DNA of 64,000 nt from the NCBI GenBank assembly GCA_020633825.1, contig JACKCV010000007.1, positions 1 to 64,000 on the forward strand, written 5' to 3'. The notes below the pieces were generated by a model that saw only the letters and a list, made by a program, of their open reading frames with translations, did not search any database and had not been told where the DNA came from. The translations under genes and the position numbers were made by a program. Shown piece by piece: positions 38,614-49,289 of this stretch; positions within the stretch are counted from its first letter, which is position 1, and every line of letters starts with the position of its first letter. This stretch comes from Fibrobacteria bacterium (GTDB lineage: Bacteria > Fibrobacterota > Fibrobacteria > UBA5070).

Positions 38614-40406
38614 CGCTCTGGCTTGCTCTTCCGATTTGTTACCTGCTCGGATCCATTCCCTCCGCGGTGTGGATCAGTCGCCTGTTCGGCGGGATCGACA
38701 TTCGTCAGCACGGCTCCCGCAACGCCGGACTCACCAACGTGTACCGAGTGCTGGGATGGAAACCCGCCTTGCCGGTCGCCCTCGTCGACTTCGGGAAGGG
38801 GTTGGGCGCCGTGATCCTGGGATTGGTCTGGTCCCGCACGGCCTGGGGCATGGACCACGGGCACACCACCTTCGCCCTGGCCTGCGGCTTGGCGGCGGTC
38901 GTGGGGCACACGTTCACGGTATTCGCCGGGTTCAAGGGCGGCAAGGGCGTCCTCACTGGCCTGGGCGTGTTCGCGGGCATCTCCCCATGGACGGCCCTGT
39001 TGGCCTTCGTGGCCTGGGTCGTCGTCCTGAAATGGAAGGGCTACGTCTCCCTGGCCTCCATCGTGGGGGCCCTCCTTCTGGCCCTGGCCAACTCCGCCGT
39101 GATGCTCGAGAAGGCCTGGGGCTACATGACCGAGGTCCCCGTCGGGTACGTCGGTCCCCTTTGGGCCTATGTCGTGGGATCCCTGGTCGCCCGCGGAGAC
39201 ACCGCGCTGGTGTTCCTGTCCTGGATCGTGGGATTGTTCGTCATCTGGAAACACCGCTCCAACATCCAGCGCCTGAAGGCCGGAACCGAGTTCCGGTTCG
39301 GTCGCAAGGGCGAGGATGCCGCCGAGGACATTCGGCAGCGCGCCGTCACCCGGTTCCGCTCCCAGGCCCAGGCCAAGGGGCTCGATCCCGACCGCGTCGC
39401 CATCATCGGTGCCGGCTCCTGGGGAATCGCCATCGCGCAGATCCTGGCGACCAAGGGCCTGAAAGTGGTACTGTGGGAGTATTCCGCCCAGACCGCCGAG
39501 CGTCTGCGCGAGACCCGCGAGCTCAAGGACAAGCTCCCCGGGGTCTTGCTGCACCCGGACATCGAGATCACCTCCGACCTCAAGGCCGCGGTCGAACGTG
39601 CCGCGGTCGTCTCCCTGATCGTGCCTTCCCACACCCTGCGTTCGGTCTGCAACACTCTCCGAGACATCCTCACCTCCGACGAGGTCGCCTCGCGCCAATG
39701 GGTGAGTTTCATCAAGGGGATCGAGGAGAAGACCCTCCACCGGATGACGGAAATCGTGCAGGATGCCCTTCCCGGGGCCACCGCCGGGAATGTCTCGGTG
39801 CTGTCCGGGCCGTCCCATGCCGAGGAAGTGGCTCGTCAGGTTCCCACCACGGTGGTGTTGGCCTCGCGCGACGAATTGACCGCCGCCGCCCTCCAGGACC
39901 TCTACTTCCTGGCGCCCTACTTCCGCACCTACCGCAGCACCGACGTCGTCGGGGTGGAACTGTGCGGCGCGGTGAAAAATGTCATCGCCATCGCCTCGGG
40001 GATCCTGGATGGCCTCGATCTCGGCGACAATACCCGCGGGGCGTTGATGTCCCGCGGCATGGCCGAGATGGCGCGCCTGGGCGAGAAATTGGGGGGAAGC
40101 CGCGAAAGCTTCTGGGGTGTGGCGGGAATGGGGGATCTCATCACCACCTGCATCTCCAAGCACAGCCGCAACCGCCACGTGGGCGAGCAGGTCGGCAAGG
40201 GCAAGACCCTCCAGGAAGTCCTCGCGGGGATGACCATGGTCGCCGAAGGGGTCCGGACCGTCGCGGGTGTCCGCGAGTTGGCCCGTATCCACCGGGTGGA
40301 GATGCCGCTCACCGAACAGGTGCATGGGATCTTGTTCGAAGGAAGACCCGCGGCCGAAGCCGTCGAGTCGTTGATGGCGCGAGCCGCCAAGAGCGAGGTG
40401 GGCTGA
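38610..40406 (+). CDS. plsY-gpsA: PlsY-GpsA fusion: glycerol-3-phosphate acyltransferase + glycerol-3-phosphate dehydrogenase
   Basis: A 598-aa fusion of two phospholipid-synthesis enzymes. Residues 1 to about 230 are PlsY, a polytopic acyl-phosphate:G3P acyltransferase, with its motifs GSIPSAVWISR, HGSRNAGLTNVYRVLG and FKGGKGVLTGLG. After a charged linker (about 230-260) comes a full GpsA: NAD(P)-binding GAGSWGIAIAQ near 267, SGPSHAEEVA, catalytic Lys in LCGAVKNVIAIASG, GLGD-type DLGDNTRGAL and GVAGMGDLITTC. GpsA makes sn-glycerol-3-phosphate and PlsY acylates it, so the fusion places consecutive steps in one membrane-bound chain. No stop or start signal lies in the linker. It is coupled to der by ATGA. 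Confidence 0.95.
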   Translation: MTLWLALPICYLLGSIPSAVWISRLFGGIDIRQHGSRNAGLTNVYRVLGWKPALPVALVDFGKGLGAVILGLVWSRTAWGMDHGHTTFALACGLAAVVGHTFTVFAGFKGGKGVLTGLGVFAGISPWTALLAFVAWVVVLKWKGYVSLASIVGALLLALANSAVMLEKAWGYMTEVPVGYVGPLWAYVVGSLVARGDTALVFLSWIVGLFVIWKHRSNIQRLKAGTEFRFGRKGEDAAEDIRQRAVTRFRSQAQAKGLDPDRVAIIGAGSWGIAIAQILATKGLKVVLWEYSAQTAERLRETRELKDKLPGVLLHPDIEITSDLKAAVERAAVVSLIVPSHTLRSVCNTLRDILTSDEVASRQWVSFIKGIEEKTLHRMTEIVQDALPGATAGNVSVLSGPSHAEEVARQVPTTVVLASRDELTAAALQDLYFLAPYFRTYRSTDVVGVELCGAVKNVIAIASGILDGLDLGDNTRGALMSRGMAEMARLGEKLGGSRESFWGVAGMGDLITTCISKHSRNRHVGEQVGKGKTLQEVLAGMTMVAEGVRTVAGVRELARIHRVEMPLTEQVHGILFEGRPAAEAVESLMARAAKSEVG

Positions 40407-40410
40407 GTCC

Positions 40411-40809
40411 ATGTCGGGTTCGAGCGAGTCGCCCGAAGGCAAGGTCTGGTGGAGTCTCCAGGAGGTCTGCGAACGGACCGGTTTGGAGGCCCATGTGTTG
40501 CGGTATTGGGAGGCCGAGTTCCCCCAGTTGCGCCCCCGGAAGGGGTCGAACGGAACCCGACAATACCGCGAGAAGGAACTCGCTCTGGTCGATCGCATCC
40601 GCACCTTGCTGCTGGAGGAGAAGCTCACGATCCAGGCCGCGCGTCGCCGCATGGCCGAGGAACGGGATCGCGGCGAAAGTGCGGGACAACTGGGGTTGCT
40701 GCTGCCCGAAGCTCCTCCGAGCGAACCCTCCGATTTCGATCGGCAGCGTGTGGTCCGGGAGCTTCGCGAAGTCCTCGATGTGTTGCGATTCGGACGAAAA
40801 TCCTGGTGA
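40411..40809 (+). CDS. MerR-family transcriptional regulator
   Basis: A 132-aa MerR-type regulator. The winged-helix N-terminus is clear: WWSLQEVCERTGLEAHVLRYWEAEFPQLRP, then GTRQYREKELALVDRIRTLLLEEKLTIQAARRRM. This YWExEFP form is common in single-domain MerR proteins near translation genes in several phyla. The C-terminal part is short and helical and has no obvious effector domain. It starts 4 bp after plsY-gpsA and continues the der operon. The target is unknown. Confidence 0.88.
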   Translation: MSGSSESPEGKVWWSLQEVCERTGLEAHVLRYWEAEFPQLRPRKGSNGTRQYREKELALVDRIRTLLLEEKLTIQAARRRMAEERDRGESAGQLGLLLPEAPPSEPSDFDRQRVVRELREVLDVLRFGRKSW

Positions 40810-40819
40810 AGGAGACTCC

Positions 40820-41047
40820 ATGAAAGCCCCGCGAACCCTGCTTGGACGAGCCGCCCTGACCACGATGCTGGTGGGACAAGCCGTGATGCTGGCCGGACTG
40901 TTCGTTTGGATGCGCAACCACGATGGCGCGGCTTGGGCCACGCGCACCTTGGTCCTGTCCCTGGCCGCCCCTGGAGCCGGGCTTTATTTTATCGGACGAG
41001 GACTGCAGTCCTGGGCAAGGTCGCAAGCGCGCAAGGAAAAGACCTGA
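40820..41047 (+). CDS. 75-aa membrane protein
   Basis: A small protein with two probable membrane helices (ALTTMLVGQAVMLAGLFVWM and TRTLVLSLAAPGAGLYFIG) and a basic C-terminal tail. GAAGGAGA lies 8 nt before the ATG. It sits between merR and the ABC ATPase gene with short gaps, so it is probably cotranscribed; it may be an accessory subunit of the ABC-2 transporter, but no homology supports that. Confidence 0.6.
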   Translation: MKAPRTLLGRAALTTMLVGQAVMLAGLFVWMRNHDGAAWATRTLVLSLAAPGAGLYFIGRGLQSWARSQARKEKT

Positions 41048-41067
41048 ACCGTTCCGGAGGATTCCTC

Positions 41068-41826
41068 GTGAACCCCATCGAGATCCGTGGTTTTTCCAAA
41101 CGATATCGGCTCGGAATCGAGCATTTCCTGAAATCCGTCGAAGCCGTCCAAGCGGTTTCCTTCACCGTTCCCGAAGGAGCCTTGTACGGCTTCATCGGCC
41201 CCAATGGTGCAGGCAAATCCACCACCATCAAGACCCTGATGGGGCTTTTGCGACCATCGTCGGGAACGGTCCGGTTGATGGGGCTCGATCCTCGCGATCC
41301 CGCCTCCCGTCGCGAGGTGGGATTCCAGCCGGAGCAGCCGTGGTTCTACGATCATTTGAGCGGTCTGGAACTTCTCCAGTACTACGGGAGACTCGCGGGG
41401 CTTTCCGGATCTCGCCTCCAGCGAAGGATCGAGGAATCCTGCGCGCTCTGCAAGGTGGAGGAATCCTGGCTATCCCGTCGGTTGCGCACCTATTCCAAGG
41501 GGATGAGCCAACGGCTCGGATTGGCCCAGGCGATCCTCCACCAACCGCGCCTGCTCATTCTCGACGAGCCCATGAGCGGCCTGGATCCGATGGGGCGCCG
41601 CGACGTTCGCGAGGCGATGAAGACCCTCCACGGCTCCGGAACGACCATCTTCTACTCCTCCCATGTCCTCTCGGATGTCGAGGAGGTCTGCACCCACGCG
41701 GCCATGCTGGTGCGTGGAACGCTGCGGGTGGAAGGAACCTTGTCCGCCCTGTTGGACGATCCCTCCGATCCTGGCCATCGCGGGAAACTCGAAGACATCC
41801 TCGCTCGGGAGGTCGAAAGTGCGTGA
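41068..41826 (+). CDS. ABC-2 type transporter ATP-binding protein
   Basis: A 252-aa cytoplasmic ATPase subunit. Walker A GPNGAGKSTT, Q-loop FQPEQPWFYDH, signature YSKGMSQRLGLAQ, Walker B LLILDEPMSGLDP and H-loop SSHVLSD are all present. The start is GTG at 41068 with CGGAGG seven bases upstream. It overlaps the permease gene by eight bases. With one ATPase and one ABC-2 permease the complex probably exports a lipid, polysaccharide or hydrophobic compound. Confidence 0.92.
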   Translation: MNPIEIRGFSKRYRLGIEHFLKSVEAVQAVSFTVPEGALYGFIGPNGAGKSTTIKTLMGLLRPSSGTVRLMGLDPRDPASRREVGFQPEQPWFYDHLSGLELLQYYGRLAGLSGSRLQRRIEESCALCKVEESWLSRRLRTYSKGMSQRLGLAQAILHQPRLLILDEPMSGLDPMGRRDVREAMKTLHGSGTTIFYSSHVLSDVEEVCTHAAMLVRGTLRVEGTLSALLDDPSDPGHRGKLEDILAREVESA

Positions 41827-42622
41827 AACCCTCTGGATCGCCTTGGCGAGCTTCCGCGAAACCGTGCGCGACAAGATCCTCTACACGCTGTTGTTCTTCG
41901 TCCTGATCCTCCTGGCGTTTTCCGTGCTCCTGGGGGACTGGTCGGTGTTCGCCCAGAAGAAGGTCATCACGGACTTCTCGCTGGGAGTCATGTCCCTGGG
42001 AGGGCTGGCCATCGCCATCTTCATCGGCGTGGGACTGGTGCAGAAGGAGATCCAGCGCAAGACCATCCTCACCTTGCTCTCCAAGCCGGTGCGTCGTTGG
42101 CAATTCCTGGTGGGCAAGTACCTGGGGCTGCTGATGGTCCTGGTGGTCAATGTCCTGGTGATGCTCCTGGGGCTGTGGGCGGCCCTGGCCTGGAGCCACA
42201 ACGACTTCGATCCGAGGCTGTGGCTGGCCGCTTGGGGGGTCTTCCTCGAGATGTCGGTGATCACCGCCGTCGCCTTGTTGTTCTCCAGCTTCTCCACCCC
42301 GGTGGTCAGTTCGCTGTTCACCTTCGCGACCTTCCTCGCCTCCCACCTTTCCGGGAGCATCCTCGACTACATCGAGACCATGAAGCGCAACGCCGAACGC
42401 ATTCCGGGGGTCCAACCGCTTCCGGAATGGTTCGAGCCGGTGGCCCGGGTGGTCCGACGGGCGCTTCCCGATCTGGAGATGTTCAACATCCGCCCCGAGA
42501 TCGTACACGGCTTGCCGCTGCCCCCATGGCATCTCGCCTGGGCCACCCTGCACGCCTTCGGCTGGGTGGTGGCCATCCTGGCGATCGGCTCCTGGTGGTT
42601 CGATCGCCGCGATTTCCTCTGA
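41819..42622 (+). CDS. ABC-2 type transporter permease
   Basis: A 267-aa membrane protein with about six helices (LYTLLFFVLILLAFSVLL, LGGLAIAIFIGVGLV, YLGLLMVLVVNVLVMLLGLWAAL, VITAVALLFSSFSTPVVSSLF, and a C-terminal helix). The KEIQRKTILTLLSKPVRRWQFLVGKY stretch between helices 2 and 3 is the typical ABC-2/NosY-like coupling region. GTG at 41819 overlaps the ATPase stop. A longer upstream frame is the ATPase gene in another register. Confidence 0.88.
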   Translation: MRETLWIALASFRETVRDKILYTLLFFVLILLAFSVLLGDWSVFAQKKVITDFSLGVMSLGGLAIAIFIGVGLVQKEIQRKTILTLLSKPVRRWQFLVGKYLGLLMVLVVNVLVMLLGLWAALAWSHNDFDPRLWLAAWGVFLEMSVITAVALLFSSFSTPVVSSLFTFATFLASHLSGSILDYIETMKRNAERIPGVQPLPEWFEPVARVVRRALPDLEMFNIRPEIVHGLPLPPWHLAWATLHAFGWVVAILAIGSWWFDRRDFL

Positions 42623-42744
42623 GAGCTCTTCGGCTCCCTGGATGCTCCCGCAACCTCCCCTCGGGGACCGAACCGCGGATTCCGTGGGTGCCGGTGGAGC
42701 AGGATCCCCCCGGGAATCCCCGGCGGATCCCGACGGAAAAACGG

Positions 42745-42750
42745 TACAAT
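42745..42750 (+). promoter_or_regulatory. TACAAT -10 element before the subtilase gene
   Basis: GGTACAAT ends 7 nt before the ATG at 42758. The intervening GGGAGCA is too close to the ATG to act as a normal ribosome-binding site. The same octamer precedes the 21924 frame. Confidence 0.4.
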
Positions 42751-42757
42751 GGGAGCA

Positions 42758-44683
<1,926 letters not shown>

Positions 44684-44888
44684 ATTCCCGGCCCAGCCCG
44701 GAAACGACCTCCGGCGGGTTTGCGGGCGGACGGTCCGGCCGAGGGGGGATCTCCCCCGGGCAGAGGTGCGGCGTGTCCGATCCCCGGAGACGCGAAGTGT
44801 CTTCGAGCGCCGAGTTTCCCGAAGGGGCGAGCGAGACCGAAATCAGGATTCCCGGGGTCCACGCCGAGACAGCCCAGGAGTGGAGATC

Positions 44889-44894
44889 TAGCTT
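44889..44894 (+). promoter_or_regulatory. TANNNT -10 element, leaderless start of the SGNH hydrolase
   Basis: TAGCTT ends 9 nt before the ATG at 44904; CGCGCTGGT between them has no ribosome-binding character. Bases 44684-44888 hold GC-rich inverted repeats only. Confidence 0.35.
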
Positions 44895-44903
44895 CGCGCT
44901 GGT

Positions 44904-45608
44904 ATGGAGCCTCGTCTTCCCTCTGAGAATTCCGAACTCGAATCCTGGCTGGTGCTGGGCGATTCCCTATCCGACGGCTTTCGAGCTCGGGACCCCAAAG
45001 GGATCGGCTCGGCCTGGCCGGCGGCGGCTTGCCGGATCGCCGGTGAACATGGGAGACACCTCGAAATGGTGAATCGTGCGCGAGGTGGCTCCCGTTCGGT
45101 CGAGGTGCTGCGCGATCTTCGCGAGTCGCCGGACCTCGCTCGTGCCCGGCGGGTGTCCATCCTGGTCGGTGCCAACGACCTTTGGAGGCGGTACGTTCCT
45201 TGGGAGGACCACGAACCCGTCGATCCCGACGACTTCGGTCGGAACTTGCGGCGCCTGGTGACGATCTGCCGGGAAGCATCCGCCACCGAAGTGTTCCTGT
45301 CGTCTCCCTGCACGTTGCACGCCGACCCGGACCATCCCTGGAATCGGGAGTTGGAAACCTACCGGGACGTGATGCGTTCCGTCGCCTCCCGGGAATCGGT
45401 GCGATACGTGCCCATGGGGGAGGAGTTCGTGGAGGCGCAGCGCCGACATCCGGAGGTCAAGTGGACCTACGATGGGGTGCATCCCCGGCCGGTGGGACAC
45501 GAACGATTGGCCCTGACCTGGTTGGCTTGGGCTCTGGGGCTTCCGGCGTGCCCGGTGGAGGAAATTCCCCCGCGGCCTCGCGCCCACCGTCTCGGGCACT
45601 GGCCCTGA
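44904..45608 (+). CDS. SGNH/GDSL-type esterase
   Basis: A 234-aa SGNH hydrolase: block I GDSLSDG with nucleophile Ser21, block II Gly in NRARGGSRS, block III GANDLW with Asn, and block V DGVHP with the Asp/His pair. No signal peptide is seen, so it is probably cytosolic. Substrates in the family range from acyl esters to lysophospholipids and acetylated sugars; nothing here fixes one. It converges with the NFACT-R gene with only 15 bp between the stops. Confidence 0.87.
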   Translation: MEPRLPSENSELESWLVLGDSLSDGFRARDPKGIGSAWPAAACRIAGEHGRHLEMVNRARGGSRSVEVLRDLRESPDLARARRVSILVGANDLWRRYVPWEDHEPVDPDDFGRNLRRLVTICREASATEVFLSSPCTLHADPDHPWNRELETYRDVMRSVASRESVRYVPMGEEFVEAQRRHPEVKWTYDGVHPRPVGHERLALTWLAWALGLPACPVEEIPPRPRAHRLGHWP

Positions 45609-45623
45609 GGCGATCCAGGACGG

Positions 45624-46556
45624 CTACGACAGGGGTGGGAGTTGGCGGGGCGGCGGTGCCGGCCTCACCAGGAGGGAACGTGATTGGTCCATCACCACGG
45701 AACCAGCCGGGGCTTTGCGGGGTTTGCGAACACGTCGCCGTTCGGTGAAGCGAACTTCCACGCGATCCTGCGCTCGTAAACGCGACAACCAGGCGGCCAG
45801 CGAGGCGGCCTGTTCGATGCGCTCGGGGGGTGGAGGCGAGGAATCCCGACCGTCGGGACTTCGCAAGACCACATGGGCACCCGGGACATCGGCCACATGG
45901 AACCACAGATCACCGGGTCGGGCGATGCGGGTGGTGAGAAAGTCGTTTTCCGTGCCGGAACGCCCGGCCAGGAGGATCCATCCCCCTTCCAGGTTCCATC
46001 GCACCGGGCCGGAGGGAGGGCGGGTCTCCGCCTTCCGAGGGGGGACGGGCCAGAGGCCGCGAGGCATAAGGCGTTCTTGGAGGGTTTGGAGAAGCCGCTC
46101 CCGAGCGCGCAAGGTCGGGCGATCCGTGATCGGGGAGTCCAGGGCGATCCTGGCCTGTTCCGCTTCCGCCAGCTCGGCCAGGATGGCCTGTTGCCGCTCG
46201 GGAAGGATGGAGGCCTGGCGTCGCCATTTCCGGGCCGATTTCCGGAGGGCCTCCGCTTCCTCGCGCGGCGTGGTGGCGGGGTCGATGGGGTGCCGAACGA
46301 CTCGGGGGCCTTCGGCCTCGTAGAGGGTCAGATCGAGGTTCTGGCGGCCCCGCCGCTGGGCATCGGGATGGGACGCCAAGGCATGGGCGAGGGTTTCGGC
46401 GCGCACGGCCTGCTCCAGGAGAGGCTCTTGAGACGGCAGGCGCTCGAGCGAGCCCCGCAATCGTCGCATCCAGCGCGAAACGGCGCCGCATGCCGTTTTC
46501 GAGGCGATGGCCGCGAGGTCGAATCGACTGATTGCCCCTTGACGGGATGCGTCCAT
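45624..46556 (-). CDS. NFACT-R (DUF814) domain protein lacking the NFACT-N domain
   Basis: A 310-aa protein whose C-terminal part (about 195-285) is an NFACT-R domain: GWILLAGRSGTENDFLTTR, then ARPGDLWFHVADVPGAHVVLR and ASLAAWLSRLR. It is preceded by a helical coiled-coil region (EEAEALRKSARKWRRQASILPERQQAILAEL). RqcH/NEMF proteins, which add Ala tails to stalled nascent chains, have this order but begin with a NFACT-N domain of about 200 residues; here about 100 unrecognised residues replace it, and no continuation lies upstream. It is cytosolic. A reduced RqcH-like protein or a distinct ribosome/tRNA-binding factor are the options. Confidence 0.8.
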   Translation of the reverse strand: MDASRQGAISRFDLAAIASKTACGAVSRWMRRLRGSLERLPSQEPLLEQAVRAETLAHALASHPDAQRRGRQNLDLTLYEAEGPRVVRHPIDPATTPREEAEALRKSARKWRRQASILPERQQAILAELAEAEQARIALDSPITDRPTLRARERLLQTLQERLMPRGLWPVPPRKAETRPPSGPVRWNLEGGWILLAGRSGTENDFLTTRIARPGDLWFHVADVPGAHVVLRSPDGRDSSPPPPERIEQAASLAAWLSRLRAQDRVEVRFTERRRVRKPRKAPAGSVVMDQSRSLLVRPAPPPRQLPPLS

Positions 46557-46646
46557 CGGCCCATCTTTCGTATCCAGATTGAAACTGCATGCTGGGGGTC
46601 TTGTACCCTTTGCACAACCACCCCAGCACCCCGCCAGGAGATCCAG

Positions 46647-47192
46647 GTGCAGCTTCCGAAGTACAAAAAAAAGAAACGCATCAAGCTCAAGATCTGCCAG
46701 TACTGCGGCAAGGAGTTTTGGGGTCATCCGATCGCCAAGTATTGCGAGCTCCACCGCGACGTGAAGCAGCGCGAGAAGACCAAGAAGTCTCCTGAACCCG
46801 GCGATTCCAACAACAAGACCTACAACCACGATTTCATCGAGGTTGCCGAGGAAACCTGGACCTGCGAGCTCGAGGGATGCGACCAGACCTACACGGTCAA
46901 GGTCTTTCCCAAGCAGTTCGTCTACCCCCGTTTCTGCGGGGAGCATCGCAACGAATTCAAACGCCGCAATTGGGTGCGGGCCAAGCTTGTGGAAGAACTC
47001 CGGAAGAATCGTGCGGCAGCGGTCCAGGCCGTCCGCGATGCCGAGGCGGAGAAGCCCAAGGCCGCCCGCGTCCCGGCCAAACCCAAGGCCGTCAAGGCGG
47101 TCAAGGCCGCGAAGCCTGAAGCCGAGGGGACGGAAGTGGCCGCCAAACCGGCCGCCAAACCCAAGGCCAAGTCGACTCCCAAGAAGGCCTGA
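46647..47192 (+). CDS. Zinc-finger protein with a Lys/Ala-rich histone-like tail
   Basis: A 181-aa basic protein. The N-terminus is KYKKKKRIKLKICQYCGKEFWGHPIAKYCELH, a Cys2-Cys/His zinc finger. A second Cys/His set follows (CELEGCDQTY ... RFCGEHR, about 72-101). From about residue 125 it is an Ala/Lys/Pro repeat tail (AKPKAVKAVKAAKPE) like histone H1 or AlgP tails. This suggests DNA or RNA binding. GTG at 46647 has AGGAG six bases upstream and no ATG competes. It diverges from the NFACT-R gene with a 90-bp shared promoter region, and a strong two-way terminator follows. Confidence 0.75.
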   Translation: MQLPKYKKKKRIKLKICQYCGKEFWGHPIAKYCELHRDVKQREKTKKSPEPGDSNNKTYNHDFIEVAEETWTCELEGCDQTYTVKVFPKQFVYPRFCGEHRNEFKRRNWVRAKLVEELRKNRAAAVQAVRDAEAEKPKAARVPAKPKAVKAVKAAKPEAEGTEVAAKPAAKPKAKSTPKKA

Positions 47193-47227
47193 TCCTCCTC
47201 GATATTCGCCGGGGCCGAAGGTCCCTG

Positions 47228-47264
47228 AAACGCAAAAGGCCCGCAGCGCGGGCCTTTTGCGTTT
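47228..47264. terminator. Bidirectional Rho-independent terminator
   Basis: A perfect 17-bp inverted repeat (AAACGCAAAAGGCCCGC and complement) with a 3-nt loop. T-rich arms face both ways, so it can end the zinc-finger gene on the plus strand and the repeat protein gene on the minus strand. Confidence 0.9.
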
Positions 47265-47369
47265 GTGTTGCCCAAGCCTTGCCGGGCCGGGCACGAGAAC
47301 GATGGAGAGTTCCTCGACGCGGTCCCATCCTTGGTGGGGCGGCTCGCCCTCCAAGGATGGGGAGGCGAA

Positions 47370-49289
47370 TCAGAGTCCCAAGCGGACCGATTCCGAGTGA
47401 CGGAAGCCGTTTCCGACGATTTCCAGGATGTACAGTCCGCGCGCCCAGGGGGGGAGATCCAATTCCAGGGAGGTTTCGGAGATGCTTCCCTGGAACAGGA
47501 GAGCTTCGCGGCGTCCGTCCATGCCGATCAGGGTGCACTGGAGAGACCCGGCCTCCGGGAGGTTCAGCACGAGCCGGTCTCCCGAGATGCGGGTCCAACG
47601 ATCCCGCTGGTCGCGTGGATCCACTCCCAGGATGATCTTCTCGAAATTGGCACCCAGCCAGGGGCTGTAGTTGGGAATGGTGAGGGAGCATTCGCCGGTT
47701 CCCGAGCAGGCTCCCTGCCACCCCGTGAAGCGGTACCCCTCGTCGGGTTTGGCGGTGACCTTGACGGTCGAGCCTTCGGCGAATTCGGGACCGGCGGGAT
47801 CGAAGACCAGGGTCCCGTGGTCGGCCTGGGCGTTGATGGCGTGTTTGGCCACCACGGAGGCCGCCTTGAAGGTGGCTCCGACGGAAAGATTCGAGTTCAT
47901 GGTGACGGAGCAGGCGCTGGTTCCCGAGCAGGCGCCCGTCCACCCCGAGAACTCGAATCCGTTGTCGGCCTTGGCCGTCACGGTCACGGTGGCCCCTTTG
48001 GCGTAGCCTCCGGCGGGAGGGGCGGGAGATGCGGTGAGTTGGCCGTTCGAGGCGGAAAGGGTGAGGGTGTACGTGGAAGACTGCGAGGCGGTGAAGGTGG
48101 CTCCCACACTCTGATCGGAGTTCATGGTGACGGAGCAGTTGCCGGTTCCGGAGCAGGCTCCGGTCCAACCGGTGAACTGGTAGCCGTTGTCGGCCTTGGC
48201 GGTGATGGAAACCGTGGTTCCCTTGGCGTAGCCGTCCGCGGGTGGGGTGGGGGTGGCGGTCAATTGGCCGTTGTTCGCCGCAAGGGTGAGCTTGTAGGTC
48301 GGGTCGGGGTCGGTGGAAGCGCCGCAGGTCACGAGCTTTTCGGTGATGGAGGATCGCGCCGAGCGGATCTTGTCGGCGTAGCCGCCTCCGGGTTCGGCCA
48401 CGGTCACGGCGATGACGCCATCCTTGATGCGGGCATTGAGATTGGAGGCCGAGAACCACTCTCCCCATTCCCCGTTGGCCGCGCCACCCACGCCGTAGCC
48501 GTCGTCGGCGATGATGCCGAGCTTGGAGATGCCGTAGATCCCGGCCCAGGTGGTCAGATTGTTGGCATCGGAGCGGATTCGGGAGTTGTTGCCCTCGGTG
48601 CGCCCGCCGGAGGTGTGCCGGTAGGAGAAGGAGCTCTTGGGCATGGCGTTCCACCACGCGGTCTGTTCATTCTGCCAGGACGTGCCCCCCATCCAAGGGG
48701 AAATGTCGAGGGAAAGGCGAGCGTTGGGCAGTTTCTCCTTGATGCGGGAGGAAATGTCGCTCATCAGGTCCGCCGCTTCCTTGGTGGTCAGGGGGGAGTC
48801 CATGGTTCCCCAGTAGGAGGAGGCTTCGGTGTACTGGTAGAAGTCGGGCTCCAGAAGCCAGACGATGGGTTCGCTGGTTCCCCAGTCCTTCGCCACACCG
48901 GTGGCGAAGTTGCTGTAGGTGTCGAGGATCAGGGCGCGATTGGACCGGATGTACTTGGCGCCTTGGGTGCAAAGGCTGGACGGACTGTTCTTTCCGGCCA
49001 CGTCGCAATCCTGGAGGCCGCCTTTGTTGCGTGCGACGAAGGCGATGATGTAGGCGTACAGGACCGCGTTCTTGTTCTTGGACTTGCACGTCTTGAGCAT
49101 GTCCCCTTCCCAATACGTGTTGTACTGGTTGTTCTTCTGCGAGCCGTCGCCGATCCAGATCGTCACGTAGTCGGCGTCGGAATAGTCGCCGGGCCCGGTC
49201 CAGGTGCGCCCGAACTGGAAGGAGCATGGATCCCATGCCGCCTGGGTGGAAAGGGAGAGAAGAAGCAGAACGAGTGTAGCAAGCCGCAT
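47370..49289 (-). CDS. Secreted protein with three InlB-type repeats and a C-terminal sorting-like domain; catalytic domain unrecognised
   Basis: A 639-aa exported protein. Signal peptide (LATLVLLLLSLSTQAA); an N-terminal domain of about 300 residues rich in Trp/Tyr/Asp (WTGPGDYSDADYVTIWIGDG, VWLLEPDFYQYTE, LSLDISPWMGG); then three divergent InlB/bacterial-repeat modules (GYQFTGWTGACSGTGNCSV and two like it), each with a CSGTxxCS cysteine pair. The last 65 residues (LQCTLIGMDGRREALLF ... ARGLYILEIVGNGFRHSESV) resemble type-IX-style sorting domains. The N-terminal domain has the look of a TIM-barrel glycosidase with acidic residues at strand ends, but I cannot name a family. GGAGGATT precedes the ATG. 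Confidence 0.72.
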   Translation of the reverse strand: MRLATLVLLLLSLSTQAAWDPCSFQFGRTWTGPGDYSDADYVTIWIGDGSQKNNQYNTYWEGDMLKTCKSKNKNAVLYAYIIAFVARNKGGLQDCDVAGKNSPSSLCTQGAKYIRSNRALILDTYSNFATGVAKDWGTSEPIVWLLEPDFYQYTEASSYWGTMDSPLTTKEAADLMSDISSRIKEKLPNARLSLDISPWMGGTSWQNEQTAWWNAMPKSSFSYRHTSGGRTEGNNSRIRSDANNLTTWAGIYGISKLGIIADDGYGVGGAANGEWGEWFSASNLNARIKDGVIAVTVAEPGGGYADKIRSARSSITEKLVTCGASTDPDPTYKLTLAANNGQLTATPTPPADGYAKGTTVSITAKADNGYQFTGWTGACSGTGNCSVTMNSDQSVGATFTASQSSTYTLTLSASNGQLTASPAPPAGGYAKGATVTVTAKADNGFEFSGWTGACSGTSACSVTMNSNLSVGATFKAASVVAKHAINAQADHGTLVFDPAGPEFAEGSTVKVTAKPDEGYRFTGWQGACSGTGECSLTIPNYSPWLGANFEKIILGVDPRDQRDRWTRISGDRLVLNLPEAGSLQCTLIGMDGRREALLFQGSISETSLELDLPPWARGLYILEIVGNGFRHSESVRLGL

